In this document: in pieces, positions 24,343-33,239 of the stretch
Position numbering within the stretch: the first letter of the stretch is position 1
How the letters are laid out: every line of letters begins with the position of its first letter
Assembly: GCA_021770095.1 (NCBI GenBank)
Contig: JAETRQ010000003.1
Span: 1-64,000 of the forward strand
Direction: 5' to 3'
Origin: Eubacteriaceae bacterium
Lineage (GTDB): Bacteria; Bacillota; Clostridia; Oscillospirales; Acutalibacteraceae
Length of the DNA: 64,000 nucleotides
Position numbers and translations under genes: made by a program
The notes under the pieces: generated by a model
Told to the model about the DNA's origin: nothing
Seen by the model: the letters and a program-made list of their open reading frames with translations, nothing else
Database searches by the model: none

Positions 24343-25108
24343 TATTTTGTCCTCCTCTCTCAGACTTGTCCGATGCTTTTATTTTGGTCTGCTTTATCTC
24401 AAATTCGGGAATTGTGCCGAGTACGGGGATACCATATCTTTCAGTGAGTTCATCGCTTCCTTTAATTCTTACATCAAGAAGGTCGCGAAGAATGATATAT
24501 GCAATTGCCAATATAACACCGGCAGCAGCACCGATAATACATTTTTTTAAGTACCCGCGGCTCTCGGAAGTGGATGCTTTGGTTGGCGGGTCTTCAACAG
24601 AAGCAAGGATAAGACCGTTATTGGTTGTTTTCATTTTCTGCGGAATACTTTTTTCAAGTTGACTTGCAATTTGGTAAGACATATCAGCGTTTGTGGTTGT
24701 AACAACGATTTTGAACATAGCAGTATCTTCAACAATGCTGTATGAAACCGAACGCTTGATTTGTGATGCAGAATAGGATGTGTTATATTGTTCATTCAGA
24801 CTGTCTGCAACAGATTTGTTAAAATCATTTGTCTGGAACAGTTCGACATATGTGTTGAGCATTTTCATAGCATAGTTCATCTTGCTGGTATTGCTTGCGG
24901 TCTGTGCTGAAACCGTAGAATCTGAGAGTTCCTTATTTGATTCCTGTGCGTATGACAGGAATTCAACACTGGATGAATAAGTGAGTGTTGTAAAATAAGC
25001 AGTATAAAAAGCAGCAAGCAATGCCCCGATAACTGCCAAAAGGGTAATGACTTTCCACTTTCTTAGCAATAACGCTAAAATCTTTTGAATATTCGCATCT
25101 AAATTCAT
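24335..25108 (-). CDS. Chain-length determinant / kinase modulator (Wzz/CapA/YveK family)
   Basis: A 257-residue membrane protein with two helices, at about residues 18-37 (VITLLAVIGALLAAFYTAYF) and 188-208 (CIIGAAAGVILAIAYIILRD), flanking an extracellular domain, the Wzz layout. The C-terminal cytoplasmic part ends GIPVLGTIPEFE, the usual segment that activates the separate CpsD kinase. DPPTKAS just before the second helix matches the Pro-rich family motif. It is the first gene of the minus-strand operon, with a good promoter at 25146-25174. Confidence 0.92.
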   Translation of the reverse strand: MNLDANIQKILALLLRKWKVITLLAVIGALLAAFYTAYFTTLTYSSSVEFLSYAQESNKELSDSTVSAQTASNTSKMNYAMKMLNTYVELFQTNDFNKSVADSLNEQYNTSYSASQIKRSVSYSIVEDTAMFKIVVTTTNADMSYQIASQLEKSIPQKMKTTNNGLILASVEDPPTKASTSESRGYLKKCIIGAAAGVILAIAYIILRDLLDVRIKGSDELTERYGIPVLGTIPEFEIKQTKIKASDKSERGGQNNG

Positions 25109-25145
25109 TGGTTTTCCTCCGCTTTTGTTACTATAATCAAAATAT

Positions 25146-25174
25146 ATATTACTTTATATTATAAAATTTGTCAA
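25146..25174 (-). promoter_or_regulatory. Promoter of the tyrosine-kinase module
   Basis: Read on the minus strand: TTGACA (25174-25169), a 17-base spacer, TAATAT (25151-25146). It lies 38 bases before the Wzz-like gene. Confidence 0.65.
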
Positions 25175-25194
25175 TGATACAAAAAGATTAATTA

Positions 25195-25225
25195 TTGACA
25201 AAGTGGATGAATTAGGTAATAATAC
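25195..25225 (+). promoter_or_regulatory. Candidate promoter of the GH63-like hydrolase gene
   Basis: TTGACA at 25195-25200. Two imperfect -10 candidates follow: TAATAA at 25217-25222 (16-base spacer) and TAATAC at 25220-25225 (19-base spacer). Confidence 0.4.
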
Positions 25226-25266
25226 TTTATATAGAATTTCATTTTATTTGTGTTAAGGAATATGGT

Positions 25267-27948
25267 ATGAGTTTAAATAATTTTACAATGTCTCAGTGGG
25301 GACCTTATTCAAAAAAATATATGGGACTTTCAAAAATTATTGAAAGTATGGCTGATATAGGTGCAAGATTTGATTTGTCAGTGCATCCTACTCTGTGGAA
25401 CAGTTCAACACCTGTACCGAATGTCACTGTTCCGTCAAACTATCATTTGTGGAACTGTAAAAGCGACTATACTTATTTTTCATATAGATATGAACTGATG
25501 TGGAAAGATCAAGTCTATGCAGATGTATCTTTTTCAAAAATTGAAGATGATGTTTATCTTATGCGATGTGAATTTTTTAATAATACTTCACTTTCTCAAA
25601 ATTGTATTTTAAATATTTTCGGTGCACTTGAATTTCCGTATCCAACTTATTGCAAGGTGATTACGCCTGATAAATGTGTGTTGAAAAAAGCAAACGATTA
25701 TATTTCGTATTCATATAACACGCCGCGCCCGTGGGATGAGGAAAACCCTGACGGAATGTTCAAAGGAATGTTTGCGGATAAAGATTTTTATCTTGCAAAA
25801 GGTCTGGGCGACAGATGTGAAAATTATCATGTTCATTTCCTTAATCTCAAGCCTTTCGGTGCTGAAAAAGGGGACACGGTATCTTATGAATTTTCAGCAG
25901 AAAATTTTTCAAATCCGATTGTTGTTCTCAGATACAGAACCGTTACGGACGGCGATGCCGAATTCAAGCTGAATTCCGATAAAATTATACTTGAGCATAG
26001 TGATGATTTGACTTTTGCATATTTACCGTATAATGACCATATGCGCTTTGAAAGCCTTGGTGCAGCAGGCGTCGAATTTGATTTTTTGGCGGTTGTTGAA
26101 GAAGATGAAAAAGATAAAATCAAAACAGAAATACATCAATATGCCTATGTCCCTGAAATAAAAACGGAGAATACAGGAAAAGGAAAAAGAACATCACTCA
26201 AATATGATGGAATAGATTCACCATTTTATATTCTTACCCATAATGCAAATACGAGGGAAAGAACACTTGACTCCGGTTCACTGGAAGATGCACTGATTAA
26301 CCGTCTTTCAAACGGAGATCATACATATGATGATTTGAAAGAGACGTTTTCAAATTCATTTAAAAGAAAGAGCAGTGATCTCGGCTTTTTCCATAACACA
26401 TTGATAAAATCAATATTCATTGCTCCGAACTCCTCTCATACAGAGTATGTAGTCGTTTCAAACAAAAAATGCAAACCACTTACAGATGATGAATACGAGC
26501 AGATTTATCTTCAGGCAAAATCAGGTAATACAATCACCAAATATAATAAAGCAGGTGAAAAATACAGTCTGTCGACAGAAATACTCAAGTCAACACTGCT
26601 GACAAATGTTGTGTATCCTGTATACCGCCACGGAAAGAATGTTATTCACCATACACCGGGCAAAAGATGGGATAGTTTTTATACATGGGACAGCGGATTT
26701 ATCGGTATGGGACTTTTGGAATTTTCAAATGATTTGTGCCAATATGCGCTGGATATGTATCTGTGTGATGAAAGTAACAAGGATTTTGCTTTCCTGCTGC
26801 ACGGCTCACTGGTACCTACTCAGTTTGCCGAGTATCTTGAACTTTTAAAACGCACTGAGGATAAGTCAAAGTTAGAATTTTTATATGATAAAATGAAGCA
26901 TTATTATGAATTTTTACGTGGAAGGACACATGCTTCAACCACTGCCAAATTCAATAACGGACTTCTCACAACTTATGATTATTGGTATTCACATTGCGGT
27001 ATGGATGATTATCCTGCTCAGATTGAGATGATGAACCGAAAGTCACAGAAATATACATGTCCTTGTCTTTCAACGGCACAGATTATCCGTGCAGGCAAGA
27101 TTATGAAAATGGTCGCTGTCTCACTCGGCAGAGTCGATGATGTTAAAGTCTATGATGCAGATATTGATTATTCCACAAAAGCGCTCAATGAACTTGCATG
27201 GGATGATGAGAGCGGTTATTTTGGCTACACAATTTATGATGATAACGGTAATGTAACAGGCATTATGCGCACAGAGGACGGCGAGAATTTCAATAAAGGA
27301 ATGGACGGAATTTATCCTATTGTTGCGGGTGCAGTTGAGGGAGACAGAAAGAAACGCCTTTTGCAGCATATTAAGAATTCTGATGAGATGTGGTCAAGAG
27401 CCGGTATTTCTGCTGTTGATATGTCTGCGTCATACTATTTTGATGACGGATATTGGAACGGTAATGTGTGGATGAGTCATCAATGGTATGTATGGAAAAC
27501 AATGCTGGATAACGGTGAACCGGATTTTGCATATGATATTGCAAAGACTGCGCTTGATATGTGGAAGGCAGAAACTGATTTTACATATAACACCTATGAA
27601 TGTTTTGGTATTGCCACAAAGCGCGGCGGATGGTTCCATAATTTCGGCGGTCTTTCGGCACCTATTTGTATTTGGGCGAATTGTTATTTCAAACCGGGTA
27701 CCGTGACATCCGGTTTTGACTTGTGGACAGATTATCAAAAAGTCAGTGATAACAGTGCGGAAATTTCCTTTAAGTATTATGGCAGTAATGACAATTACAG
27801 CATGATTGTTACGCTCAGCGATGAAAATGATTATATTGCATATCTCGATGATAAAGAGATAGTGTTCAATGAAAGAAATAAAGGTTCACTTGAATTTACT
27901 TTTGATAAAAATGTAACTTCAGGTGTACTGAAAATAAAGGAGAAATAA
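25267..27948 (+). CDS. GH63/trehalase-like (alpha/alpha)6-barrel glycoside hydrolase
   Basis: An 893-residue protein without a signal peptide, so probably cytoplasmic. The N-terminal half is a beta-rich domain. The C-terminal half (from about residue 450) is an (alpha/alpha)6 barrel with HTPGKRWDSFYTWDSGF, SHCGMDDYPAQIEMM (the Asp-Asp-Tyr-Pro motif carries the clan GH-G acid), WNGNVWMSHQWY and TYECFG...GWFHNFGGL. This pattern fits the GH63/GH37-like alpha-glucosidase group. The exact sugar is unknown. The ATG at 25267 has AAGGAA upstream. The next gene starts 8 bases downstream and is probably co-transcribed. Confidence 0.8.
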   Translation: MSLNNFTMSQWGPYSKKYMGLSKIIESMADIGARFDLSVHPTLWNSSTPVPNVTVPSNYHLWNCKSDYTYFSYRYELMWKDQVYADVSFSKIEDDVYLMRCEFFNNTSLSQNCILNIFGALEFPYPTYCKVITPDKCVLKKANDYISYSYNTPRPWDEENPDGMFKGMFADKDFYLAKGLGDRCENYHVHFLNLKPFGAEKGDTVSYEFSAENFSNPIVVLRYRTVTDGDAEFKLNSDKIILEHSDDLTFAYLPYNDHMRFESLGAAGVEFDFLAVVEEDEKDKIKTEIHQYAYVPEIKTENTGKGKRTSLKYDGIDSPFYILTHNANTRERTLDSGSLEDALINRLSNGDHTYDDLKETFSNSFKRKSSDLGFFHNTLIKSIFIAPNSSHTEYVVVSNKKCKPLTDDEYEQIYLQAKSGNTITKYNKAGEKYSLSTEILKSTLLTNVVYPVYRHGKNVIHHTPGKRWDSFYTWDSGFIGMGLLEFSNDLCQYALDMYLCDESNKDFAFLLHGSLVPTQFAEYLELLKRTEDKSKLEFLYDKMKHYYEFLRGRTHASTTAKFNNGLLTTYDYWYSHCGMDDYPAQIEMMNRKSQKYTCPCLSTAQIIRAGKIMKMVAVSLGRVDDVKVYDADIDYSTKALNELAWDDESGYFGYTIYDDNGNVTGIMRTEDGENFNKGMDGIYPIVAGAVEGDRKKRLLQHIKNSDEMWSRAGISAVDMSASYYFDDGYWNGNVWMSHQWYVWKTMLDNGEPDFAYDIAKTALDMWKAETDFTYNTYECFGIATKRGGWFHNFGGLSAPICIWANCYFKPGTVTSGFDLWTDYQKVSDNSAEISFKYYGSNDNYSMIVTLSDENDYIAYLDDKEIVFNERNKGSLEFTFDKNVTSGVLKIKEK

Positions 27949-27956
27949 GGGGTAAA

Positions 27957-29600
27957 ATGGCTAACAGAATTTTTGGAAGCAATAATGAACCGTTGAAAAT
28001 TCAATTTATTACAGATGTTCATTATTATTCAAGAAAAAACGGTACCGAAGGTAAAGCATATGATAAAGCAGAATCAAAATCACAGATGATTATCAAGGAC
28101 AGTGATCTTGTAATAAAAGCAGGATTTGATATGCTGGCGGCGGACACTTCAACTGATATTGTGATTCTTGCAGGCGATACGACCCGCAACGGTGAGATTG
28201 ATTCACATAAAGAATTTATTGAAATGCTTTATGATTTAAAATCAAAAGGTAAGCGTGTTTATGTTATTACTGCAACCCATGATTTCAGACCGGGCGGTGT
28301 AACAGAAGGCTATAAGGGTGACGATAAAATTGAGGTTCCTGCAGTAGATGACAGACAGGAACTTTGGGATATGTATTATGACTTCGGTCCGAGTGAGGCT
28401 ATCTCCACGCATAGGGAATCTCTCAGCTATGTTGTTCAGCTGGCACCCGGTTACAGATTGTTTGCACTGAATGATGATACAAATTTCAAACCTGAAGGCG
28501 AACAGGGTTCAGGTTACAGCGATGACTGTATGAATTGGATTATGGAACAACTCCGTGATGCGCAGGAAAATGATCAGTATGTTATTGCAATGACTCACCA
28601 TCCGATGATTTCACCATCTCCGTTCTATAAGATAATCGGAGGCGGAAATATGCAGAGAAATCATGAAACAACAAGAGAAATTTTTGCTGATGCAGGACTT
28701 CACTGTATGCTTACAGGACACACCCATGTGCATGATATAAGTTATATAACGACTCCGAAAGGTAACAGATTTTATGATGTGGCGTGCGGTGCACTTATTG
28801 GTTGTCCGCCTGTTATGCGTAATGTTACTTTTGACCCGAAGAATGCCAAAATTGATGTTGAAACCGTTACAATCACAGAGGTTGCGGGATTTGATACAAA
28901 CGGAAAACCGTTTGATGAATATATGAAGGGTTTCTTCTTCGGTATGATAAAAGAAGTACTCTGGGCAATGGGCTATGACATTGACCGTCTTGCCGAAATG
29001 TCAGACGCATTTTCAATTCCGGGAGAAAAAATCAAGAAACTCGGTTGGATTTTAAAACCTGTTGGTAAGTTTTTGGACAAACTCACTTTCAAAAAAATTT
29101 GGCGTATGTGTAAAAAAGAATGCACACTGAAGAAATCGGACATCGCAGATATTGCAGATAACAAAGTAATTGATTTTATTCTTGAACTTGTTCAGAATTT
29201 ATATTGCGGTGACTCCCCGTATGGTCCTGATACAAGAGAGTATAAACTTACATGCGCCTTTCTCAATGTTATTGATTCTTTCCTTGATACCATTCATCTC
29301 AGTATCGGTAAATTTATCAAAGGTGCAACAAGTGTAAGGAGTCTTATTGAACCATTGCTTTGGAATTCCGGTTACTGTGATGCCAAAGCAACGCTTCCTA
29401 TTTATCCCGTTTATGATGAGGATAATCCTGCACCAATGCATAAGGAAGAAAATACTTTTAATGATACGGTCAAAAAGAGCAAGAAAGGACCTCTTGTACT
29501 TTTCCTTTTCGTTCTTTTGGTTATTCTTCTTCTCGCAGTTGTTGTCGGTGCGGCTGCCCTTATTGTGTGGGCAATTATTGCAATAATCGGACTTTTTTAA
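27957..29600 (+). CDS. Calcineurin-like metallophosphoesterase with C-terminal membrane anchor
   Basis: A 547-residue protein. Metallophosphoesterase motifs occur in order: TDVHYY near residue 18, LAGDTTRNGE, TATHDF where GNHD is usual, MTHHPM and TGHTHVHD near residue 258. The C-terminus is a Lys-rich stretch followed by a hydrophobic helix (VLFLFVLLVILLLAVVVGAAA) and a second short one, placing the catalytic part at the membrane. There is no N-terminal signal, so it probably faces the cytoplasm. The Gly-Asn to Ala-Thr change at motif III removes an Asn that normally binds metal. The gene is paired with the GH63-like hydrolase. Confidence 0.82.
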   Translation: MANRIFGSNNEPLKIQFITDVHYYSRKNGTEGKAYDKAESKSQMIIKDSDLVIKAGFDMLAADTSTDIVILAGDTTRNGEIDSHKEFIEMLYDLKSKGKRVYVITATHDFRPGGVTEGYKGDDKIEVPAVDDRQELWDMYYDFGPSEAISTHRESLSYVVQLAPGYRLFALNDDTNFKPEGEQGSGYSDDCMNWIMEQLRDAQENDQYVIAMTHHPMISPSPFYKIIGGGNMQRNHETTREIFADAGLHCMLTGHTHVHDISYITTPKGNRFYDVACGALIGCPPVMRNVTFDPKNAKIDVETVTITEVAGFDTNGKPFDEYMKGFFFGMIKEVLWAMGYDIDRLAEMSDAFSIPGEKIKKLGWILKPVGKFLDKLTFKKIWRMCKKECTLKKSDIADIADNKVIDFILELVQNLYCGDSPYGPDTREYKLTCAFLNVIDSFLDTIHLSIGKFIKGATSVRSLIEPLLWNSGYCDAKATLPIYPVYDEDNPAPMHKEENTFNDTVKKSKKGPLVLFLFVLLVILLLAVVVGAAALIVWAIIAIIGLF

Positions 29601-29607
29601 ATCACTA

Positions 29608-29636
29608 TTGCATATGATATAATTTGATGATATAAT
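29608..29636 (+). promoter_or_regulatory. Promoter of the GtrA-like gene
   Basis: TTGCAT at 29608-29613, 17-base spacer, TATAAT at 29631-29636. Confidence 0.55.
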
Positions 29637-29679
29637 TGATAAAGCGTTAATGAAAAAATTGAATTGAGAGGTAAATTTT

Positions 29680-30228
29680 ATGGCGAAAAATTTAAAAGAC
29701 ATTGATAATATGGCCGAAGAGAAAGGCTCTTGGCTTGTAACAGCATGGCAGTTTGTTAAATTTATTGTTGTTTCTCTTCTTGCTTGTATTGTTCAGTTCG
29801 CATTGGTTAACTTGATTCCGTTAATCCCACAGGTTAAAGAAATGTATGGTACAGCATTCCATTGGTTCGTATTTGATTATCCTGTTGAAGACGGCGGTCT
29901 CGGTTATTTCATTGCGTTCAATGTAGCGAATATTGCTGCACAGATTGTCGCTTTCTTTGTAAATAAAGAAAAGACATTTAATTCAGGTGCAAACACAGCG
30001 GTTGTTTTACCCATTTACATAGTGTTTACAATTGCTCTTATCTGTTTCTCTGCTTGGCTTTCACCAACTCTGTATGGCTTGTTTATCAACAAATGGGGCT
30101 GGGCTGAGGCTTTGGCATTAAATATCGCAACAGCAGTTTGCTCTGCACTTCAGTTCTTCCTCTATTTCCCTGTTGACAAACTCCTTTTCAAAGAGAAGAA
30201 AGAAGATAAGGAAGAAAAAAAGGCATAA
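29680..30228 (+). CDS. GtrA-like four-helix membrane protein
   Basis: A 182-residue protein with four predicted helices (about 24-48, 81-102, 110-135, 143-165). The second contains NVANIAAQIVAFFVNKEKTF, close to the GtrA pattern in which a Phe follows an Asn-[Lys/Arg] turn. GtrA proteins are thought to help move lipid-linked sugars across the membrane. The C-terminus is a Lys/Glu-rich tail. It has its own promoter and terminator. Proximity to the GH63-like hydrolase may reflect a glycan-related role, which is inference. Confidence 0.7.
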   Translation: MAKNLKDIDNMAEEKGSWLVTAWQFVKFIVVSLLACIVQFALVNLIPLIPQVKEMYGTAFHWFVFDYPVEDGGLGYFIAFNVANIAAQIVAFFVNKEKTFNSGANTAVVLPIYIVFTIALICFSAWLSPTLYGLFINKWGWAEALALNIATAVCSALQFFLYFPVDKLLFKEKKEDKEEKKA

Positions 30229-30240
30229 TTATAACGGATT

Positions 30241-30267
30241 AAAAACGGCTCATTCGAGCCGTTTTTT
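30241..30267 (+). terminator. Rho-independent terminator
   Basis: AAAAACGGCTC and GAGCCGTTTTTTT form an 11-bp stem with an ATTC loop. Confidence 0.9.
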
Positions 30268-30303
30268 TGTTCGGTTCGGAATGAAAATATTTTTAATTTA
30301 TCC

Positions 30304-30333
30304 GGTAACCTTTTGGTATTTCACATCGTTATA
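30304..30333 (+). promoter_or_regulatory. ECF-sigma-type promoter, copy A
   Basis: GGTAACC (30304-30310), a 16-base spacer, and CGTTATA (30327-30333). The AAC-containing -35 and CGT-containing -10 fit ECF sigma promoters. The transcript would start near the inverted repeat GAAAGG-A-CCTTTC (30339-30351). The same layout recurs upstream of the paralogue at 54178-54207, which supports autoregulation. Confidence 0.7.
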
Positions 30334-30369
30334 TAAGTGAAAGGACCTTTCAGAAAGGGTGGTGGCATA

Positions 30370-30852
30370 ATGACCGAAAATGAATTTATAAGTGTTGTAA
30401 AACAGAACAGTAAGCGTATTTATCTGATAGCACTTTCAGTCACAAAGAACAGCAGTGACGCAGAAGATGTTATGCAGAATGTGTTTTTGAAATTATGGAA
30501 ATACAAAAAACCTTTTAACGATTCTGAACATCTGAAAAAATGGCTGACTGCTGTCTGTGTTAATGAAAGCAAGGATTATATCAAAAATCCGTTCAGGAAA
30601 AGGAATTTACCTCTCGATAAAGCGGTGGATATTTCTGTTCTTGATAAAACACAGAATATTGATTTGTTCAAAGCAATTATGTCACTTGATACAAAAGAGC
30701 GAACGATAATACATCTGTTTTACTATGAAGATATGTGTGTTGCTGATATTTCAGATATACTCAGGCTAAAAGAATCTACAGTGAAAACAAGATTGTTTCG
30801 TGCAAGAAAAAAGATTAAGGCTATTTTGGGAGATGAATGGATAAATGAATAA
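30370..30852 (+). CDS. ECF-type RNA polymerase sigma factor, paralogue A
   Basis: A 160-residue sigma-70-family ECF factor. Region 2 includes ALSVTKNSSDAEDVMQNVFLKLW (about residues 21-43) and KKWLTAVCVNESKDY. Region 4 ends with LFYYEDMCVADISDILRLKES and TVKTRLFRARKKIK. There is no extra C-terminal domain. I choose ATG 30370 by comparison with the paralogue at 53659-54141, which is also 160 residues and ends in the same ILGDEWIN motif. It overlaps the downstream partner gene by 8 bases. Its promoter looks self-recognised. The inducing signal is unknown. Confidence 0.9.
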   Translation: MTENEFISVVKQNSKRIYLIALSVTKNSSDAEDVMQNVFLKLWKYKKPFNDSEHLKKWLTAVCVNESKDYIKNPFRKRNLPLDKAVDISVLDKTQNIDLFKAIMSLDTKERTIIHLFYYEDMCVADISDILRLKESTVKTRLFRARKKIKAILGDEWINE

Positions 30853-31762
30853 AAATAATCAGAATTATAAAGAAACCTTTGCAGCCTTCAATCCATCAGA
30901 TACGGCTGTTGAAAAGATTTTTGAAATGACGACGGATAACAGAAAATCTGTAAATGGGATTATATTTAAGCGGGTTGCTGCTGTCGTGCTGGCATTTGTA
31001 CTTGTAATCAGCGGGGGATTCGGGGTAAATACCGTTATCGGTAAAAAAACACAGTCATATGACAAACTCGGAGTTATGGTTGCAATGGCAGGTGAAAGAG
31101 AACTGCTTTCGGCAGGCAGTATTAATGAACAACAATTGTTTTACAGAATATATGTTGCCGATATGGATGATAAAGAGCAATGGAATCGCATTAAAACGGA
31201 GTGGGGTAACGAAAAAGCAGAACAGCTTGAAAAGGCATCCGAGTTAGGTGAAAAAAATATAACTGCAGGCGTTGGTTCCGGCGGTAGCGGATGCTATAGC
31301 AGTGAACAGGACAGAGAGACAGCAATGTTATACACCCTTCGTGCAGGGGAATTTGTTTTAACATTAAACGATTACAGCAATGTTAAAAGCATAACAATTG
31401 AGAATTCCAGTGAATACGGCAATGTTAATTTGCAATTGGATGTTGAAGGTGAGGATTTGTCTGTTTATAATAGACACGGTCATTGTGTTTCTGCAACAGG
31501 TGAAGAGATAAGATACAGTATAGAACAGGGATTTTATGAAACGCATACTCAAAATGGCACTGTTAATAAAGGGTATTGTGTTCAGTGGGAAGCAAGTCAT
31601 GATTTATATGATACAATTGGAAATGATGTCAATTTCGATTTGTCACAGATTAAAGATACAATCATTTTTACGGTCCGCTATGATGATGGCTCAAGTGAAC
31701 AGGCAAGTGTAAATCTTGCTTTTGACAGGGATGGATATATGCATATTACAGATACTGAATAA
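30845..31762 (+). CDS. Putative membrane anti-sigma/partner protein A
   Basis: A 305-residue protein with a cytoplasmic N-terminus (about 1-38), one membrane helix (about 42-62, VAAVVLAFVLVISGGFGVNT) and a long extracellular part. The N-terminus YKETFAAFNPSDTAVEKIFEM matches YKRTFSQIRPSDETIERIFEM of the partner at 53253-53666, while the extracellular parts differ. A shared cytoplasmic motif beside a shared sigma factor suggests it binds the sigma factor; this is inference, as no RsgI or ZAS motif is seen. Translation is probably coupled through the 8-base overlap. Confidence 0.65.
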   Translation: MNKNNQNYKETFAAFNPSDTAVEKIFEMTTDNRKSVNGIIFKRVAAVVLAFVLVISGGFGVNTVIGKKTQSYDKLGVMVAMAGERELLSAGSINEQQLFYRIYVADMDDKEQWNRIKTEWGNEKAEQLEKASELGEKNITAGVGSGGSGCYSSEQDRETAMLYTLRAGEFVLTLNDYSNVKSITIENSSEYGNVNLQLDVEGEDLSVYNRHGHCVSATGEEIRYSIEQGFYETHTQNGTVNKGYCVQWEASHDLYDTIGNDVNFDLSQIKDTIIFTVRYDDGSSEQASVNLAFDRDGYMHITDTE

Positions 31763-31776
31763 TGAAACAGGCAATA

Positions 31777-31805
31777 AAAGACTTGATTTTGTTCAAGTCT
31801 TTTTT
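31777..31805 (+). terminator. Rho-independent terminator after sigma module A
   Basis: AAAAGACTTGA and TCAAGTCTTTTTT pair around a short TTTTGT loop, followed by a T-run. Confidence 0.85.
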
Positions 31806-31852
31806 GTTGCGTATTTATATCATTTATGATATTATAAACAATGGTGATTTAT

Positions 31853-33217
31853 GTGGAAGCGGCAAAGAATGATAAAATTGAATTAACAATTGATGCTCTG
31901 ACTTCCGAGGGCAGCGGCGTCGGCAGGTATAACGGTTTGGCTGTATTTGTCCGCGGTACAGTACCGGGGGACAGAATCATTGCCCATATCATTAAACGCT
32001 CAAAAAATTATGCTGTTGCAATTGTTGATAAAATGATTCAGCCGAGTCCGTCACGGATTGAAAGTGACTGTCCGTATTCTTTAAAATGCGGCGGATGTTC
32101 CTTCCGGCATATGACATATGATGAAGAGTTGAAATATAAAAAAAGCAGAGTACAGGACGCTATAAACAGAATTGCGCATCTTGATGTTGAAGTGGAAGAT
32201 ATTATCGGTGCTGATGATTTGTGTGCATACAGAAATAAGGCACAGTACCCTGTAAACATCTGTGACGGTGCGTTATATGCAGGCTTTTATGCATACAAAA
32301 GCCATAGAATTATTCCTTGTGCAGATTGCCGATTACAGCCTGAACAATTCCAAAAGTGCCTTGATGTGTTCACTGAATGGGTTAGAAAGAATCATATCAC
32401 CTCATATGACGAAAATACCGGCAAAGGACTTTTACGCCATATTTATTTGCGCAAAGGTTTTGTTACAGGTGACATAATGGTGTGTGCCGTTATCAATGGT
32501 GACAGTATCCCGAATAAAGAACAATTGATTGATTTGCTTGTCAACAGAATTGACGGCTTAAAATCCGTTGTACTGAATATCAACAAAGAAAAAACAAATG
32601 TTATACTTGGTAAAAAATCAAAAACGATATGGGGCAGTGATACAATTTCCGATATACTTCTCGGTAAAAAATTTTTGATTTCTCCAAATTCTTTCTATCA
32701 GGTTAATCATAATCAGTGTGAAAAATTATATCTGAAAGCAAAGGAATATGCCGACCTGTCAGGCAATGAAATTTTGCTAGATTTGTATTGCGGTGTAGGT
32801 ACAATAGGGCTTACAATGGCAGACAGCGTCAAAAAATTGGTTGGGATTGAGATTGTCCCGCAGGCGATAGAAAATGCAAAGATGAATGCAGAGATGAATG
32901 GCGTTGACAATGCAGAATATATCTGTGCTGACGCACCTAAAGGGGCAGAAATCCTTAAGGCAAAAGGACTTCAACCGGATGTGATTATTCTTGATCCGCC
33001 GAGGAAAGGCTGTGACCAATCTTTGTTCAATGTGATTGAACAAATGTCTCCGGAAAAGATTGTCTATGTTTCCTGCGACAGTGCAACCCTCGCACGCGAT
33101 TTGAAAATCCTTGATGACATGCATTATAAAACAGTTAAAGTGACTCCACTGGATATGTTCCCCCGTACCCCTCACGTAGAATGTGTGGCTTTGATAACCA
33201 AAAATCAGATTGATTAA
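31853..33217 (+). CDS. rlmD: 23S rRNA (uracil-C5)-methyltransferase, RlmD/RumA family
   Basis: A 454-residue class of SAM-dependent uracil-5-methyltransferase. It has a TRAM domain at the N-terminus (IELTIDALTSEGSGVGR), the Fe-S Cys motif DCPYSLKCGGCSF plus a downstream Cys, the SAM site LDLYCGVGTIGL, PPRKGC, and the catalytic Cys in VYVSCDSATLARD near the C-terminus. The exact 23S uridine (747 or 1939 type) cannot be told. I prefer GTG 31853 with GGTGAT just upstream; ATG 31841 has no ribosome site. The HD hydrolase gene follows after 22 bases. Confidence 0.93.
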   Translation: MEAAKNDKIELTIDALTSEGSGVGRYNGLAVFVRGTVPGDRIIAHIIKRSKNYAVAIVDKMIQPSPSRIESDCPYSLKCGGCSFRHMTYDEELKYKKSRVQDAINRIAHLDVEVEDIIGADDLCAYRNKAQYPVNICDGALYAGFYAYKSHRIIPCADCRLQPEQFQKCLDVFTEWVRKNHITSYDENTGKGLLRHIYLRKGFVTGDIMVCAVINGDSIPNKEQLIDLLVNRIDGLKSVVLNINKEKTNVILGKKSKTIWGSDTISDILLGKKFLISPNSFYQVNHNQCEKLYLKAKEYADLSGNEILLDLYCGVGTIGLTMADSVKKLVGIEIVPQAIENAKMNAEMNGVDNAEYICADAPKGAEILKAKGLQPDVIILDPPRKGCDQSLFNVIEQMSPEKIVYVSCDSATLARDLKILDDMHYKTVKVTPLDMFPRTPHVECVALITKNQID

Positions 33218-33239
33218 GAAATAAGTTAAGGATATACCA

